Positions 62,378 through 64,000 of a stretch of 64,000 nt of DNA are shown here, piece after piece (within the stretch, counting starts at the first letter, position 1; every line of letters begins with the position of its first letter). The stretch is from Corynebacterium sp. (GTDB taxonomy: Bacteria; Actinomycetota; Actinomycetes; Mycobacteriales; Mycobacteriaceae). The translations under genes and the position numbers were made by a program. The notes beneath the pieces are model-generated. The model made no database searches. It was not told where the DNA came from and was given only the letters and a program-made list of their open reading frames with translations. Location of the stretch: NCBI RefSeq assembly GCF_030532195.1, contig NZ_JAUNLP010000001.1, positions 124,001-188,000 of the forward strand, in the 5' to 3' direction.

Positions 62378-62451
62378 GCCCTCACTCTAATACAATTGCA
62401 GCACTTCGCTCTTGGTTTCGGTGACCTCGCTGATTAATTGGTGGCCGAAAA

Positions 62452-64000
62452 TTACTCCTGTGAACTGGCTGAACTGTCCTTGCTTGATGCACCATCCGCA
62501 GCGTTCGCAGTGCCCGCAGTGCCCGCAGTGCTCGGGTGCAGATGCTCAAAGACATTCTTCGCCAGCATCGGGCCAAAGCCCGGTACCTCTTCAATCTGAT
62601 CGACAGAGGCCTTCTTCAAAGCTGCGACGGACCCGAAGTGCTTCACCAGCTCGCTGCGGCGTGCCGGGCCCAGCCCCTTGACATCATCGAGTACCGAAGA
62701 ACGCATGCGCTTGGAGCGCTGCTGCCTGTGATATGTGATGGCAAAGCGGTGTGCCTCATCGCGAATGCGCTGGATAAGGTACATCGCCTCGGAATTTCGA
62801 GGCAGAATCAACGGCTCATCGTCATCGGGAATCCACAGTTCTTCCAGCCGCTTGGCAATGCCGACGAGTGTCACATCGGTGACGCCGAGCTCATCGAGTA
62901 CGGCTTGCGCGGCCGCGACCTGAGGTGCGCCGCCATCGACGATAAATAGCTGCGGCGGATAGGCGAACTTCCTACTTGTTCGCGCTTGCTCCTCCACCGC
63001 ATCGGTAGTCTCCTCGACAAACATCTCGGATGAATCTTCCGGCATGGCCCGTTTATCCTCGTTGTGTCGCAGGAATCGGCGTCGCACGACTTCCGCGATG
63101 GAGCCAACGTCATCAGAGCGTCCGTCGCCAGCCGCTTCTTTAATGCGGTAACGGCGGTAATCGGATTTCTTCGGCAGCCCGTCTTCGAAAACCACGAGCG
63201 AGGCCACAACATCTGTGCCTTGAATATGTGAGATATCCGTACACTCGATGCGAAGCGGTGCTTCATCCATAAACAACGCGTCTTGCAGTTCCGACAGCGC
63301 TTGCGAGCGAGTCGTGAGATCGCCGCTGCGCTTGAGCTTGTGCTGCCGCAATGCCTCTACAGCGTTTTTGTGCACGGTCTCCATCAAGGTGCGCTTGTCA
63401 CCGCGCTGTGGCACACGAATATCGACGTTTGTGCCGCGGATTTTTTCCAAGAATGCGGTGACTTCATCGATATCGTCCGGCATTGCTTGAACCAGAATTT
63501 CTCTCGGCACGACTTGGGCTGCGGTTGTGGTCTCATCGCCGTCAACATCCGCATGCTTGGCCGCATCGCCGTAGAACTGAGTGAGGAATTGCGTTAGCAG
63601 ACCACCGAGACTGGGATCGGTCTCGCCTTCCTGGAACTCCGTGGTGGCGTATTCGCCGGATTTCTCCACTACCCAACCGCGCTGACCATAAATACGACCT
63701 GCTCGAACATGGAAAATTTGCACGGCGGCTTCCAGCTCGTCGGTTGCAAGCGCAATAAAGTCGGCATCGGCAGCGTCGGAAAGCACGACTGACTGGCGCT
63801 CCATGACCTTGTCAATGGCAGCGAGATTATCGCGCAGACTGGCGGCGCGCTCGAAGTCGAGTTCTTCGGCGGCCTGCTCCATTTCCTTCTTTAACCGCCT
63901 GGTCACAGGGCCGGTATTGCCAGACATGAAGCTGGTAAAACCCTTGACAATCTCGCGATGTTCCTCAGCGCTGACGCGCCCCACACATGGTGCCGAGCAT
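62452..64000 (-). CDS. uvrC: Excinuclease ABC subunit C, N-terminal part cut by window edge
   Basis: The reverse strand reads from the window edge through [18 protein letters not shown], the UVR domain region ([21 protein letters not shown]), the RNase H-like nuclease ([25 protein letters not shown]) and two C-terminal helix-hairpin-helix units ([32 protein letters not shown]). The GIY-YIG nuclease domain lies beyond 64000. The last about 25 residues are a Thr/Ala/Gly/Ser tail partly made by a 9-bp repeat. It makes the dual incisions of nucleotide excision repair. Confidence 0.96.
   Translation of the reverse strand, partial: CSAPCVGRVSAEEHREIVKGFTSFMSGNTGPVTRRLKKEMEQAAEELDFERAASLRDNLAAIDKVMERQSVVLSDAADADFIALATDELEAAVQIFHVRAGRIYGQRGWVVEKSGEYATTEFQEGETDPSLGGLLTQFLTQFYGDAAKHADVDGDETTTAAQVVPREILVQAMPDDIDEVTAFLEKIRGTNVDIRVPQRGDKRTLMETVHKNAVEALRQHKLKRSGDLTTRSQALSELQDALFMDEAPLRIECTDISHIQGTDVVASLVVFEDGLPKKSDYRRYRIKEAAGDGRSDDVGSIAEVVRRRFLRHNEDKRAMPEDSSEMFVEETTDAVEEQARTSRKFAYPPQLFIVDGGAPQVAAAQAVLDELGVTDVTLVGIAKRLEELWIPDDDEPLILPRNSEAMYLIQRIRDEAHRFAITYHRQQRSKRMRSSVLDDVKGLGPARRSELVKHFGSVAALKKASVDQIEEVPGFGPMLAKNVFEHLHPSTAGTAGTANAADGASSKDSSASSQE
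62506..62532 (-). repeat. 9-bp triplet repeat in the uvrC 3' end
   Basis: CGCAGTGCC occurs twice exactly and once with one change, in tandem. It encodes a GTA-type repeat in the unconserved UvrC tail and may vary in copy number between strains. Confidence 0.75.

Noticed and set aside
62506..62532. Short tandem repeat considered as a CRISPR-like array
   Set aside because: Unit is only 9 bp without spacers and lies inside the uvrC coding sequence.

Overview
The window is a stretch of Corynebacterium chromosome (order Mycobacteriales). The order cpfC ... nlpC/p60 - acn - acnR - GATase, sufRBDCSUT - mptB - ABC transporter - ctaA - ctaB/tkt-tal-zwf-opcA-pgl - secG - ppc-tpiA-pgk-gapA - whiA-yvcK-rapZ-uvrC is the classical corynebacterial backbone, and the NlpC/P60-MoxR-DUF58-VWA block matches the mycobacterial Rv1476-ripA-moxR1-Rv1480-Rv1481 block. 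I cannot name the species from sequence alone. There is no prophage, insertion sequence, CRISPR array, rRNA or tRNA that I can support. Genes are dense, and most intergenic gaps are short.

Layout. 1-8.4 kb: cardiolipin synthase (cut by the left edge), a small ArsR-type regulator with a palindromic operator, the methylmalonyl-CoA mutase locus mutA-mutB-meaB, and a TVP38-type membrane protein. 8.4-13.8 kb: an HTH protein, an SPFH/NfeD pair, a DUF3097 protein, an unknown protein and coproporphyrin ferrochelatase. 13.9-19.5 kb: the cell-wall block VWA/DUF58/MoxR plus a RipA-like endopeptidase with a Ser/Asp-rich linker. 19.5-24.8 kb: aconitase, its repressor AcnR with its operator, a glutamine amidotransferase and a decayed tandem copy of that amidotransferase. 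24.9-27.9 kb: a two-component system whose sensor is internally duplicated. 27.9-32.3 kb: an ABC-F ATPase divergent from a lycopene-cyclase-like flavoprotein, then a LysP-type permease. 32.5-39.1 kb: the complete SUF iron-sulfur operon with its regulator. 39.2-45.4 kb: mannosyltransferase MptB, a two-gene ABC exporter, heme A synthase, a repeat-bearing 500-bp gap, and heme O synthase. 45.7-52.6 kb: the pentose phosphate operon. 52.7-59.2 kb: secG, ppc and the glycolytic tpiA-pgk-gapA operon. 59.4-64 kb: whiA-yvcK-rapZ-uvrC (uvrC cut by the right edge).

How it works together. The core carries central carbon flux: TCA entry by aconitase, anaplerosis by Ppc, lower glycolysis, oxidative and non-oxidative pentose phosphate enzymes, and propionyl-CoA/methylmalonyl-CoA interconversion. 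It is linked to iron through the SUF system, aconitase, ferrochelatase and heme A/O synthesis for cytochrome aa3. Envelope genes (MptB, RipA-like hydrolase, MoxR complex, cardiolipin synthase) are interleaved.

The most interesting non-routine items are the duplicated sensor kinase, the amidotransferase pseudogene beside its intact parent, a 20-bp divergent gap whose two candidate -10 boxes overlap, a set of candidate leaderless starts, terminator hairpins inside the pentose phosphate and glycolytic operons, and several palindromic operator candidates. I did not find a clearly new multi-gene system.
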